A DNA stretch of 64,000 nt, from the NCBI GenBank assembly GCA_030159075.1, contig BROG01000266.1, forward strand, positions 1-64,000, written 5' to 3'. The notes under the pieces were generated by a model. That model did not search any database. It was not told the DNA's origin and saw nothing but the letters and a program-made list of their open reading frames with translations. Positions 30,401-45,400 of this stretch are shown here, piece by piece. Each line of letters opens with the position of its first letter. Position 1 is the stretch's first letter. This stretch comes from Atrina japonica (lineage: Eukaryota > Mollusca > Bivalvia > Pterioida > Pinnidae). The translations under genes were made by a program, and so were the position numbers.

Positions 30401-33400
30401 TCTCAATTCCAATCATGCTCATATTGTTGACAAACTATTGGTGAGGCCTATTTGGTATTGTTTTATTGAAACATTAAAAGATGTTGGCAAGCCATTCTAT
30501 ATTTGCTGTTTCAGGATTGGGCTGTCAACAAACCTATCGTACTCAACCAAGTGGATAATCTAACCAGTCAGATTAGACATTTATGGCAGCCATGTTTCAA
30601 GAAATTCTGACCAATCAAAATAGTTCTTTGCGATGTAGTAAACTTTTTGAAGCCCACTATAATCCACTGGAGGACTCTGACCAGAAGAGGGTGCTGTAAT
30701 CATTGAAGTTTACACTGGAAACAACATCTGTACAATAAAGTTATTTGAAATTTTCTTACCACATCTGGATTTTTGTCATCTACTTGTCCATCATTTTTAG
30801 TATTTTGCAAGTTTGTTTCTCCTTGGATTCTTTTTCTAACAATTCTCTTGGCAGCCTGGTTCCCAGACTGTTTTTGTTGTTTTCTTTTTTTAGAGAGTTC
30901 CACGGCAATCTGGCTTCCTACAGCAGCATTATTTTGTACTAGAGCAATATCTAAGCAGCAAATTAAAGAAATCTTAACTGATCCAACATACAGATCTTGT
31001 CAATACAATATCAACTATATTTGAAGCCTCCTATTAACCCCCACCTTTTTTTGGACAAAAGTTTCATTATGTGTATAAATGTTATCTCTTCATAAACAAA
31101 TCAAAATAAACAAAACAATCAAACATGTTTACATCAGAATTAATTTGCAGGCATTTTAAGACAATGTAGGTTGAAAGTCAATATATAATTAGTGCACTTT
31201 CTAGGACTGTCAAATTAATCATTTGCAAACGAATAACTGCCCAACTGGGTTTCTTTAAAAAATATATAGGAATTTAAGAATTTTTATGCCTGTGTATATC
31301 TCTTTTTTTGTGTTATTTTACATCAATCTAAGAAGTACAAAAAGGTAAGAATCTTCTTTATTTGAAAAAAAACACCCAAAGCCACTTTAAGTCTTAAAGT
31401 ATATTTGCCTACATGTGTATTTTCAAATTAAATTTTGATGGTTTATAAGTACTTCTACCTCTTATATTTACAAAGATAAATTCTGATACTTACAGACCTG
31501 ATTGTTCACAAGTCATAAGTCCTAATTCTTTGTAAAATGGCCGTAAGTCATCAGTGTGGTCCTAATACCAAGTCTAAGATTTACGACCTTCAGTTAGTTA
31601 GTTAGTAAAGTGGAACCTTGCCTAAAGACCATCTTGATTAGGAGACCACCTCACATTTAAGACAATATGTTTTCAGTTTCTTGTTGAATATCTAATAAGT
31701 TCAGAACCTCACTTACGAGGCCACCTCGCAAATAAGTCATTTAGGTGGTCTTAATAGCGAGTTTCCACTGTAACACCTCACTTAAATAAGACCACTTTGA
31801 GTCAGTCAGGTGATTCTTAATAGTGAGATTCCACTGTAACAACTCACTATATAGACCCTTTTGACTAAGTCAGTTAGGTGGACTTAATAGTGAGTTTCCA
31901 CTGTAACACCTCACTTAAATAAGACCACTATGAGTCAGTCAGTTAAGTGATTCTTAATTGTGAAGTTCCACTGTAACAACTCACTAATAAGACCATTTTG
32001 ACTAAGTCAGTTAGGTGGTTTTAATAGTGAGTTTCCACCGTTACACCTCACTAATCAGACCACTTTGAGTCAGTCAGCTAGGTGGTCTTAATAGCTAGGT
32101 TCCACTGTAACACCTCAGTAATCAGACCACTCTGAGTCAGATAGTTAGGTGGTCTTAATAGAGTGGTTCCACTGTAACACCTCACTAGTCATACCACTTT
32201 GAGTCAGTCAGTTAGGTGATCATAATAGCGAGGTTCCACTGTAATAACTAACTGATGCCTAAGACTTGATCTTAGGACCTTTAGTAAAGCAATCTATCTT
32301 TTAAAGAAAAAAGTTTTCAATAAAAAGTTGTGTGTGGAATAAAAGTCTGTTTGCTGGCACAGATCAAAAGGATACTAGATTTAAGCGACAAGCCCCCAGT
32401 TATTTCGTTCACTTGCTGTAGAATATATGGAGTCACTTCCTTCCCACTTATCTGTTTTTCTCTGCAATAAATGATGCAATTTCAAGACTTTTCATATTTA
32501 TATATATATGAAAAAAAATTTGTGTGTGGCCAATTTTTGACCCCCTAAAAGAAGCAAGTTCAGTCAATCTGTTTTACAGACCTGAAAGCTATTTAGCTTT
32601 CTATACACCTAGCTATATAGCTGATGTTGCTAGGAGACACTTCATTAGCACTGCTACAAACTGCCTGGTGTTGATTATTTAGCTGTACCATGGACCTACA
32701 ATCTACCCAGCTTCCTGTACATTTGTCTTGTCTGAACTTACACTATCATGATGTTAATGGGAGTGCCGTTAACTCTACTGCACCATGCCAACTACAAAAC
32801 ACTTTGTTTATAGCTGTGCTATAGATTTACATCTTTTTGTGAGTGCTATTGTATCTAGTTGTTTTACACCCCGCCAAGAATTTTTCACTTACATGGAGAT
32901 GTAATCAGCTTTTAGTGAAGTGCTACAAATTTTGACATGTGCTATGGACTGATGCCAATTCATTGAGGATTCTTTTACATGCCACACCTTCTGGGACACA
33001 AGACCTCAGTTTTAAATCTCCTCTGAAAGACTCGTGACTTTCACTTTGTATGCCGAGCGTTTAGTGAGGGAACAGACACTACCATTTTTAAAAAGTCCTT
33101 AGTATGACCCAGTACCGGGAATCAAAATCCTAAACCTTCCACTTGCCACTCGAACGTACTCCACTAGATCACCGCAAGCATTGATTTAAAACTTGACCAG
33201 ATTAGGCGAAGTGTTCTAGGTCTGGCGCCATAATGTTTAAGAATTACTGACATAATAACTTAGGCTCAACATAGGCTAATCCTGAAATCTGATTTGTAAA
33301 GTTAAACATGTTGAATATATTCTCAGACTTAAGTAAATTCTTAAAGGAGCATTAACTGTGTTTACCAAAGAAATAATTTCAAGTTGTTCAACTATTACTA

Positions 33401-36400
33401 CTTGTACTTGATGTACAATAACAAATAAGAGCTATACACAGCATAAAAAATCTTATATTCCTGTATATTTTGTACAAAATGAAATAATGTCAGGTCCAGT
33501 GTGGTATTTATTTACAAATAGTAAGGTTGAGTTAATCAAGTGAAAAAGTACGAAACTTCGTCTTCTCAAGCAATTTTAACAAAATATATAGGAATTTCAG
33601 AATTTTTATGACTGTGTATATCTTTTTTTTGTTATTGTATATCAGTCGTAAAAACAGAAGAAAAAAGTTGAAAACCCACAGTACATGTCCCTTTAAGTTT
33701 AGTAGTGTTGGGCCCTATATTAATTCATAGCTGTTCTAGACAACGACTTACCTAGCTTCCTGTATGGCAGTCTGTATCGCAGATTCAATTGTTGAGCCAG
33801 CAGATGCGTGTTCTTTGGGTATAGGTACAGCTACAAGGATGCCGCTCTGTAGACCAAGCTGGATGTGGGAATCTGGTTATCAAGTAAAACAAAAACGTAC
33901 CGTAAATTGGGATATTTTGTCCAATCTGGCCACCCTATTAAAATGGCCAAAATTAAACTGTTCAAAATATATACACAGTGTTTCTGTGTGAACGTTAATC
34001 TTAATTAAGCACGGTACCATGTGACATTTCAGTTCAAATGATTCTATCTGTACTGTTTAATATTTTGATATTTCAAATAGGTGTTATCTCAGGAGAAGTC
34101 ATAATGAAAGAAATATTTAACCAAGTGTTCCCTCAGGAAAGGTCCTCTCTCAAGATAGGTTCCACTGTAGCCATTATAATGAATAAGGGAACTTGTACAG
34201 ATGATCAGTCAAACCCTCTACCCTTTGACCTCTCTGAGTTTTCAAAAGCATTTTACATATTACAGTATTCATGGAGACCTCATAATACAGTAGTGGTAAA
34301 CTAAGGACTACCATGATACTTCCCTCTTGACTTCAGATAATCCAAGATTATTGCTCAATGTACAAGTGTGGACCACCACAAGCCTTACCTATAAGGGAAG
34401 CTGCTTGTTCTGCATCCAATACATTATAAGGGGCTCGAATCCCACCACTTGGTACAAAGAATGCTGGGAAATCTTTACTTGCACCAAAAGTTGTGACACA
34501 AACACCTTGTGTTTCCTGAAACATAAATGTCTTGTTTCAATTGTATAAATTCAACATATAATAGATAGTACGGTTCTATAAACACACCATAGGATTATAT
34601 AGTTCTACATGTATATAAATACACCATAGGTTTGGACATTTCTATATAAACACACCATAGGATTGGACAGTTCTATATGAACACACCATAGGATTAGATA
34701 GTTCTACATGTATATAAATACACCATAGGATTGGACATTTCTATATAAACACACCATAGGATTGGACAGTTCTATATGAACACGCCATAGGATTAAATAG
34801 TTCTATATGTATATAAACACACCATAGGATTGGACAGTTCTTTATAAACACACCATAGCATTGGGCAGTTCTTTATAAACACTACATAGGATTGGACAGT
34901 TCTACATGTATATAAACACACCATAGGACTGGACAGTTCAATATAAACACACCATAGGACTGGACAGTTCTATATAAACACACCATAGGATTATATAGTT
35001 CTACATGTATATAAACACACCATGGGATTGGATATTTCTATATAAACACAGGACTGGACAGTTCTATATAAACACACCATAAGATTGGACAGTTCTATAT
35101 AAACACGCCATAGGATTGGACAGTTCTATATAAACACATCATAAGATTGGACAGTTCTATATAAACACACCATAGGATTGGACAGTTCTATATAAACAAA
35201 CCATAGGATTGGACAGTTCTATATAAACACACCATAAGATTGGACAGTTCTATATAAACACACCATAGGATTGGACAGTTCTATATAAACACACCATAAG
35301 ATTGGACAGTTCTATATAAACACACCATAGGATTGGACAGTTCTATATAAACAAACCATAGGATTGGACAGTTCTATATAAACACGCCATAGGATTGGAC
35401 AGTTCTATATAAACACATCATAAGATTAGACATTTCTATATAAACAAACCATAGGTTTGGACAGTTCTATATAAACACACCATAGGATTGGACAGTTCTA
35501 TATAAACACACCATAGGATTAGACAGTTCTATATAAACACACCATAGGATTGGACAGTTCTATATAAACACACCATAGGATTGGACAGTTCTATATAAAC
35601 ACACCATAGGATTGGACATTTATATTTAAATTCATCATATGGTTGGACAACTGCATAAATACGTTTCGACAGAACAGTTTTCGATCTTATATCTTTTACT
35701 GTATTTTTGACTTTTTTTCAAATTTTCAACAAATATAAGTTTGACCAAATCCATTGGATGATTGCTGTTGTGATGATCTAAGCAGTTCTACATATAAGCT
35801 GTGTATTTGTGTGTTTGACGCATAAACAAGAGGCCCATTTGGGCCACATCGCTCACCTAAACTGAGTCGGTATATTACAAATACAGTGGAACAATAGCAT
35901 AAAGACCACCTCACTTCTAAGACGATAAATATTCAGTCTCTTCAACTTTTCTTAATAAATATGAAATAAATCATGAATACATCGTGATGAATAAATGGGG
36001 AGAAAATAAAAGAAATCATACAAAAATGAATGAAAATGATAATGTGTAAAAAAGATGTCAAAAATGCGTAAAAAAAAATTATTTCTATGAAATTAACAAA
36101 CTTGAATCATACATTTATGTAGATCACTCAGGTGCAATTAGTTTTCCAATCCATGCAGTGGTTATGGAGGAGAAGATTTTTAAAGAGTACCCCCTAAGGC
36201 CTCTTTTGCACCCTGGATTCACCCCTGGGCCGATCTGGTTGAAATGAACAAACTTGGTAGGTAGAGGACTTTGAGTACTTGCTTCCTATAAAGTTTCATC
36301 AAAATCCATTTAAGAAGTTGAAAATGTGAAAAGCTAATGGATAGATGGATGGACAGACGACGGACAAAAAAACCTTTGGTCCAGGTGAGCTAAAATCAAT

Positions 36401-39400
36401 GGACACGCAAGGAAATTCAAACCCATGCATAAGATACCCAAAAGCGTAAAATTAAACACACTGGATCTGAAACCTGCAGAGAGATGAATTATTGAGTTCA
36501 CTTATTCTTGATGGGTCAAGGTCATAAAGTGTTAAAGCTCTGTAGTGAAAATGTATTTTTGCTGATCCCACTCCATCTGGATATGATAGGTATTGTACCC
36601 AAGTACTCAGAAAGTTATCTGGAGCACTGTGTAAGCTTGAGTGATTTTATCTAAAATGTGTTTATTTACACAGAGGGCTCTATATCAGTAAAATGTTCTG
36701 GATGATCCAGGTACACTTGTTGTCTGTCTTTTGCCAAAATCACTGGACAAAAAAAGCAGTTTCCGCAAAATTGAAACTTGGCGGAAACCTGATTTTGAAG
36801 TTTCCTGTACTTTTTACTGCAACATGGAAACCCCAATATGGTTTCCGCAAGTTTCTGCAGGGTTTCACCATGCAGAAACTCTAAACTTGGGGTTTCCAAA
36901 TGGTTTCTGCAATACTAAAACATTATAAAGTTTCCGCAAGTTTCCATGAGGTTTCAGTTTAAGGAAACTTTGAACTTGAAGTTTCCTGTACAGTTTCAGC
37001 ATTGTGGAAACCAAAATAAAGTTTCCAAATGTTTCCATGATGTTTCAATGCTCAACCAACATTGTATAGCAGTCAACAAACGATCACTGTCATTCAACAC
37101 AGGGATTTGTGATGCTCCTGTAAAGATGTGGACAAAACTATGAAGATCTAGATGCAGCAGTTGTGGTAACCACTGAAAACTTAGGTCCCTTCAGGGGGAG
37201 ACAACTCAAGAGGACATCTAAGCACAACATACTCTACAAACAAGGCTCAATATCCTATCATGAAGATGGACGTTTGAATGTAAATATAACTGGCAAGTGC
37301 TTCAAGTGATTTCATGGCTTATTAAAACATCACATTGACTTTGTTCTGTAATAGAGGCTGCCCTGGTCAGATCATTGCCCTTTAAACCAGGAAGTCTCTC
37401 ACTTCTGGTCAGTGCAGGTTCAAGCCCCACTGGAACCTAAACTGCATGAATTTATGAGAAAGTTTGCCAGTTTACTTGTGGAAGGCTGATGGTCTCTTTC
37501 CGGGTACATTGTAACCGGGTTCTCTCCTCCACCATTAAAAACTGGCCGCCACCATAAAACTGAAAAATTGTTGAGTGTGACATAATACACTAACAAAACA
37601 AAAAACAAACAAACAAGCAAGCTTTGTAACACATCATGGTATCAATAGGATTCACGATATTGACATCAATCATCTGTACTTACCAAATACTCAATAGTTC
37701 GTTTTACATCCAGAATAGACTTCACTCCTGCAGATACCACAGTCACAGGCGTTCTTCCTAATTCAGTCAGGTCAGCACTGATGTCTAGAGCTGTCCAAAA
37801 AAGGGGAGATAACTCCTATAATTTAACTTTTTAAACTTTTTATTTCATTAGAATGAGATAGCAAAGTCAATGTGTTTCAGTGATGCAATTAGAAAGTTCT
37901 ATATTAAAATCTAGACCTGATAAAACCCTCAACTCTAAAATTGATTTTTAGACAGACAGTGCCCTGTACACGGGTTTGAAGAATCACACCTTCAAACACC
38001 CACCCACACACATGCACACACAAACACTCACATAGATAAACACCCCACACACACATCCTCAAACACCCACCCACACACATGCACACACACATCCACCAAC
38101 ACATACAACACACACACACACATATACATAAACATCCTCACACACACCCTCAAACACCCATCCACACACATGCACATGCAAACACACATCCACCTGCCCA
38201 CACACCCACACCAACACACACAGGTGCCTTCAGCCCTAGCCAATCTATACACGAGAGCTCCAAGGAGCTATATGTCTCAACTGCAGCATATAATCAATAA
38301 TAATAATAACTGCAACCTACTTTACAGAAATCAGATCAGACCATCTCAAGGTGTGTGAAATTCAGGTACAATCCACCCAGTAGTTTAGTTCTGCCATGGA
38401 AACAATTTTCAATGCCCATTACCTAGTTTTCTGAAAGTAGTTCAGACCGACCTTAGTCCAGGATCAGGGGTCCTAACTTTCACGATTATTGATAACCTCA
38501 AGAGATGCTATGTACCAAATGTGAAGAAAACTGGCCGATGAATTGTTCCTATAATGTTGAGAAAAGTTTACGTATCCTTGATGCAAGACCCACACCTCAC
38601 AATAACAACTGAAGAAAAATAGTGGATGCAAGACCCACACCACACAATAACAACTGAAGAAAAATAGTTCTTGTGATTAAAAATAAAGAAAAAATGGAAG
38701 TTTTTTACTTCTAGTGGTATTCCCTTCTTACAAGACTCACACCACACAAAGTACCAAAAGGTCCCGTAATCGGCCGTGTATAATCCGCATTTATGTATTA
38801 TCCGCACCCCTCATTTCAGCATCAGATCTCAAAGAAAAAAAGGTGTTTGTGCTTTTAGGCTTAACCTGCATCTAGGTTTTTTTACATGGCCATTACTGGG
38901 GCATTAGTGTGACCGAAAATCAGACTTATTTAAATATCTATCCTTAGATCGGTATTTGACAGAAATAGATAAACATTTATTAAATAAAAGAAAATATGAT
39001 ACTATGAGAATGTAAAACTACAAAATGGGAATTTTAAATACGAAACTACAAGATACTACATACATTTGTATGCTGTTCCGTGTAACTCCCTCATTTACAG
39101 TTACAGTATGGCAGTTTACTTTGTCATCTACAAGCGTGAAATAATCACTATAATTCAAGTTGAGATTGTTCATATTTTCAATAACAGCATAAAACCCTAT
39201 GAGGAAGGTTAACAGCACACACAGGTACTGTACTATTCTGTTTCCCATGGATATTCTATGATTAAAGCCATGCCTTGTTACCAATCAGCAATTGGAGAGT
39301 GTGACAGTCTGAGTGTCACTTGATGACCAACTTTGCACTGAGCTATTTATAGTCGATTTGTAAACTGAAATGCACATACACACAGAAGACAAGGTTCATT

Positions 39401-42400
39401 TATCAAACATTTATTCACCATCACCAAAGAAAATAAACACATTACACATATAAAAGCAATGAAGAAATAAATTGACTCGAATAAGATATGAAAAAAATTG
39501 GTCAATTAAAGGCAAGTTTATAATCCAACGTCAAATCTTCTGCACTATTTTTTTTTACTATAGTCCCTTGAAAAATTGCCTGAAGAACCTGTTGTACTGT
39601 ATTATCCACACCCCCATTCCTTAGACAAAAGAGTGAAAAGTGTGCGAATTATACACGGTCAATTACGGTATTCACTTCTTAAAAGACTCACACCAAACAA
39701 GGTACCTCGAGGTATTCACTTCTTAAAAGACTCACACCACACAAGGTAACTCAAAGTATTCACTTCTTAAAAGACTCTCACCACACAAGGTACCTCGAGG
39801 TATTCACTTCTTAAAAGACTCACACCACACAAGGTAACTCAAGGTATTCACTTCTTAAAAGACTCTCACCACACAAGGTACCACAAGGTATTCATTTCTT
39901 ACAAGAATCTCACCACACAAGGTACTTCAAGGTATTCACTTCTTTCAAGACTTGCACCACACAAGGTTACTCAAGTTATTCACTTCTTACAAGACTCATA
40001 CCACACAAGGTTACTCAAGGTATTCACTTCTTACAAGACTCATACCACACAAGGTTACTCAAGGTATTCACTTCTTACAAGACTCTCACCACACAAGGTT
40101 ACTCAAGGTATTCACTTCTTAAAAGACTCACACCACACAAGGTTACTCAAGGTATTCACTTCTTACAAGACTCTCACCACACAAGGTACCACAAGCTATT
40201 CATTTCTTACAAGAATCTCACCACACAAGGTACCTTGAGGTATTCACTTCTTAAAAGACTCTCACCACACAAGGTACCACAAGCTATTCATTTCTTACAA
40301 GAATCTCACCACACAAGGTACCTTGAGGTATTCACTTCTTAAAAGACTCTCACCACACAAGGTTACTCAAGGTATTCACTTCTTAAAAGACTCATACCAC
40401 ACAAGGTAACTCAAGGTATTCACTTCTTAAAAGACTCATACCACACAAGGTAACTCAAGGTATTCACTTCTTAAAAGACTCTCACCACACAAGGTTACTC
40501 AAGGTATTCACTTCTTAAAAGACTCATACCACACAAGGTAACTCAAGGTATTCACTTCTTTCAAGACGTGCACCACACAAGGCAACTCAAGGTATTCACT
40601 TCTTACAAGACTCATACCACACAAGGTTACTCAAGGTATTCACTTCTTTCAAGACTTGCACCACACAAGGTTACTCAAGGTATTCACTTCTTACAAGACT
40701 CTCACCACACAAGGTAACTCAAGGTATTCACTTCTTAAAAGACTCACACCACACAAGGTAACTCAAGGTATTCACTTCTTAAAAGACTCATACCACACAA
40801 GGTAACTCAAGGTATTCACTTCTTTCAAGACGTGCACCACACAAGGCAACTCAAGGTATTCACTTCTTACAAGACTCATACCACACAAGGTTACTCAAGG
40901 TATTCACTTCTTTCAAGACTTGCACCACACAAGGTTACTCAAGGTATTCACTTCTTACAAGACTCACACCACACAAGGTACCACAAGGTATTTACTACTC
41001 AAGGTATTCACTTCTTAAAAGATACAAAAACAAACTTACTCTCTTCTACCCCACGGTGAACCCCTCCTATTCCACCTGTTACAAATATTGGAATCCCTGC
41101 CATATGTGCTGCAATCATTGTGCCACTTACTGTTGTGCCACCATTCAATTTCTACAAAAACAAATAAAATTTTTAGAAAGTTAAAATATAAATGAATCTT
41201 TTTCCCCGAATTAACAACATTTATTATAATGCAAATCAAATGCATGTATGGCTGCATGCAAATACTGTCAAAGGCCAACAATAGCATTAAAGGTACAAAG
41301 GCTGCCATTTTGATAAAAAAAAATCCCATGATTAGACAAAAACTTTGATTAAAAAGGCTAAAAAGATATATCACAATGGAAAATTTCAACATATCATGTA
41401 TAAGTTGTCCAGAATGAATAAAATACGCCGACGATTGATATTCCCGTCGTCCACGTAAGAACAAAAATGTTTACTCTCCAATTATTCACATTCAATTTTT
41501 TTCACAAATACAACATTGTAACAAGTATTTTTTTCAACCTGGAATTTATTTGTATTAAACCTTGATTATTTGAAACAATGTCATAAATAAGACTATTATC
41601 ACCTTGCTTCAATTTCTGGACTTAAAACTAAAAAGATTTATTGAAATGAAAAAGTTTATTCAAAAACTCAAGGCTAATCCTCCACCAGAAATTTCATAAA
41701 TTCCATTTTAAGCAATTGTCATTCAACTACAATAAATGACAAGCCAAGTGAGCATCTGCTTTTGTTTACATTTTACTCAGAAATATTTTACACCATTTTA
41801 CACCTTTCACTTCTCTATTCGCATTCCATTTTGACATCTCACTTTCTGAAAGTATACTGGCCAGCCAACTGCCACTTTCATGGGCCACAATCTCCTTTTT
41901 TGGCAGAATTCGTTTGAGACAGATGTCCACGTTTATTCCCGATCTCTAAAGCTACTATCTCTGACATGACTGTTGAGTTATTGGATGATTTGGAGATAAC
42001 AGTCCTAAGTTCTCTGCGGTTGAAACACCGAAACTGAACATACGTGCTACGACGTCAAAATATAATTTTAAAACATAGGACTTCTATGTAATTGTGCATT
42101 AAAGTTGCACTAGGTTTTATTTATTCATAATCATGTGTTTGAATCATGGGAGAAAAATAATCAAACATGGGTGTGTTGTGTAGAAGGGAAATCTCAACCC
42201 TTCTGGTAAGAATCTGAAAGTTCAATTCTGGTGAAACCCTGGGATTTGATGACCAGATTCTTACCAATCAGGTGGAGGTTTCCTTATCCACACAGCACAC
42301 CCATGTATGATTCTATTATTCTCCCATATTCACAGAGATATCCTTATAACTAGTGCAAAATGATCAGCCTATCGTCCACAGGTGGGTGAATGACAAGCTA

Positions 42401-45400
42401 CACAGGTTATGACATCACAATACAATTTATGATGTAAAACTTCTGTGGCTTCCAGAATGCACTACATATTTATGTCAGACATGACTCAGATATCTATATA
42501 GACATGTAGATCATGCGTAAATCTACATAGACATATATTTAAGAAATGGGAGAAAAATAATCTACCCCTACCATGAGGGTGTGACAAAGGAATCTCAATC
42601 TGGAGGTTTGTCATTCAAGAACTTTATCCTGAGGAGAGAGATTTCTGTGTCATACCCTCAAGGTGGAGGTAGATTAATTTCTGTTAATCAGTGGATAAGA
42701 AACTCTGCAAATTACTAACTAGAAGCATCCCATACCATCCTTATATAACTGTTAATATGACTACCTTGTGTTATAACATATACCATGTACCTTACTCAGA
42801 ACGACAGGAAAATCTCTTCTGGACGTCTTTACTGATGGAGTGGCTGGATCAGACAGATAAGTGATTTCCGATTTAGACAGGCCTTTAACAAAATCAAAAA
42901 GAAATCTGGATTAGAAGTTACCCCCAGACATCTCAAAATACTCCAAACACTTCAAAAGAGCACAAACTCCACAAATACACAAAACATCCCAAAATACATC
43001 CAAACACCAAAAATACACACAAAAAACCAAAACATATCCAAATACCACAAAATCCACCAAACATCCCAAAATATACACGAACACCCAAAATACATACACA
43101 AACCCAAAATACATCCAAACACCCTAAAATACACCAAACACCAAAAATGTACAAACATCCAAAATACATCAAAACACCCTGAAATGTACACAAATACACC
43201 AAAATACACACAAGCACCCTAAAATACACAAAACACCAAAAAGTACATACAAATATCTCAAAATACAAACACAAAAAAGACACACAAACACCCAAAATAC
43301 ATCCAAACACACAAAATATATCCAAACACCCTGAAATACACACAAACACCCCAATATACATCCAAACACCCTTAAATACACCCAAACATCCTAAAATACA
43401 CCAAACATCCCAAAATACATATAAATATCCAAAATACACACAAAAACCCAAAATTACACCTAAACACCCTGCAAAATACATCCAAACACCCTCAAATACA
43501 CCCAAACATCCTAAAATACATGAAACTCCCCAAAATACTCACACCAAAAATACATCCATACACCTTAAAATACACCCAAACACATCGAAATACACCAAAC
43601 ACCCCAAAATACACAAAATACCAAAACACCCAAAATACACCCCAAAATTATTCATTTACCTTATACATAGTACAACTGTTATTTTTGTTTTGTTTTGGTT
43701 TTCATTACTTACACATTTCAATTCCATAGTCCAATTCACAGGGGCTTGACGTTTTAAGCCTTTGAAGTCACAGTGGGCCCTATACTACTGTATAGTTGCT
43801 TATATTTGCGGGGGATTTTGCTATATTATTGGTCATAGAAAATTCCATGAAATTAAATACCAGTGAATATAATAATTACACGTATGATGTATCAGATAGG
43901 CAATTCGTTACCTATCTTGCGCGAAATATAATATCCGTGAATAAGTTCCCCTCAGAAAAATACGAAATTTTCTCCCCATGAAATTAAACAACTACACAGT
44001 ACAATATTTCATACATGATAATCCTTAAACATGGCATTTATATTATGAATCGTAATCAGCAAAACTTCATATGGTAACTGTAACACTTACCCACTTTAAT
44101 TTTCCCCTCCAGTATCCCCACAGTTGCTGGCACCACACCATGTTGCCTAGCAACAGCCTCCACAGACAGTGCAGTTCTACAAAGTAACATTCTGGTTTAA
44201 TAAGGTCATTTTTGTTGTTTTGATGACATATTTCATATGTGTTAACAAGAGCAGAATATTTATATGTAATAAACCTTTTCTGAGTTGTTTCATTCCATAT
44301 GATTTGTCATACATGTAATAGTATGTAGGTTCAATGAAAAAACTTGGGCAGTATCACTTCTGGATAACCAGTTAATCATATATATGAACTGAAATAGGAA
44401 TCCCATGCATTGGATGGTTTCTTGGAAGTTTTGAAAAGAAAAAGGATGTCCCTTATCATCTCTACAAGAAAGAACATTTATCTAATTTTTCTTGTTCATA
44501 TATGAACTGTTACAAGATATCACTAAATGCTGTCAGGGCATCTGTATAGCCCAGTGGTTAGAGCACTGCCCTCTAAACCATGAAGTCTGTTACCTCTTGT
44601 CACTGCAGTTTTGATTCCCACTGGAACCTATGCTGATTTATGAGAAAGTTTGACAGTATACTTCCTAAAACACCAATAAAACAAACAAACAAAATGAATG
44701 TTGTCCATGTCGAAACCAGAAGTGACATTGCCCGACTTTCTGTTTCTGATATGTGACCTTGAAAACACCATACTCCGGTAATACTTGATCAACTTGAAGA
44801 AAGGACTTTTCAAAATGACTGAGAGATGACATTACAAATGTTATGACATGAAACAGAGTAGATTGTATCTCCAATATTTCTCAAATGATTGCTTGTCTTA
44901 TGTCTTTGAATTGTTTATGCCACTGTATTCATACCAATACGAGTCCAGGAAGCTAAACAAAAGAAAAAGTGGTGGAGTCCGCTGATAACATCTTTTTATA
45001 TCAAATGATTACAAAATTGCATTCTGTATCTAATTGTTTATAATTATTTCACTACATTGTCAGTAAAGGGAGGAATTTCCAAAGATCAAAATATTACATA
45101 CTTATACCAAACAGGCCATATGAGTCCAAGATATCTCAGGAAACTTAAACTTATTGTTGAAAGAAAATTCAATTCCAATTGGATTTATCCAATTCTTTTC
45201 TCAAGGGAAATTTTCAAAGTTGGTTTTGTGAGAAATTCTGCATGCAAAAAGGTCTCTCCTCGGGAACAATGTTACCAGCTCCACCACTAAAAACTGGTCA
45301 TCACCATTTAACAGAAAACTTGACACTGAGTGTGGCTTAAAGCACCATGAAAATAGTACAAATGTCAAATCACAGGAAAATGCCATTACATGTGTAAATA

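Larger units (their letters stand above)
18279..30759 (-). other. Intron 10, 12.5 kb, separating the two enzyme domains
   Basis: Most of its length is an 8.2 kb insertion (19140-27318). It also holds SINE pieces (18548-18880), the 67-bp minisatellite (27553-28416), a small palindromic element (28745-28835), a 46-bp triple repeat (28985-29105) and a 33-bp repeat (29620-29790). No exon of a second gene was supported. Confidence 0.85.
34516..37683 (-). other. Intron 6
   Basis: Holds the 31-bp minisatellite (34560-35625), an 'acaagaggcccat...' element (35822-36395), a GTTTCC/GGAAAC-rich segment (36760-37050) and a family B SINE (37352-37610). Confidence 0.85.
37791..41039 (-). other. Intron 5
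   Basis: Contains CA/CACCCA microsatellite (37985-38225), a 907-bp transposon (38763-39668) and the 44-bp minisatellite (39669-41028) that runs almost up to exon 5. Confidence 0.88.

Noticed and set aside
38763..39668. Possible transposase in the 0.9 kb element (88-codon minus frame)
   Set aside because: Too short, with no DDE or helix-turn-helix pattern visible.
41036..41464. 142-codon minus-strand frame beginning upstream of exon 5
   Set aside because: Merges intron 4 sequence with exon 5 in a non-coding phase; the spliced exon 41040-41151 explains the conserved part.
42933..43505. 190-codon minus-strand open frame
   Set aside because: Runs through the CACCCAAAATACA array; composition is almost only Phe, Val, Cys, Gly, Leu, Tyr. 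Repeat artefact.
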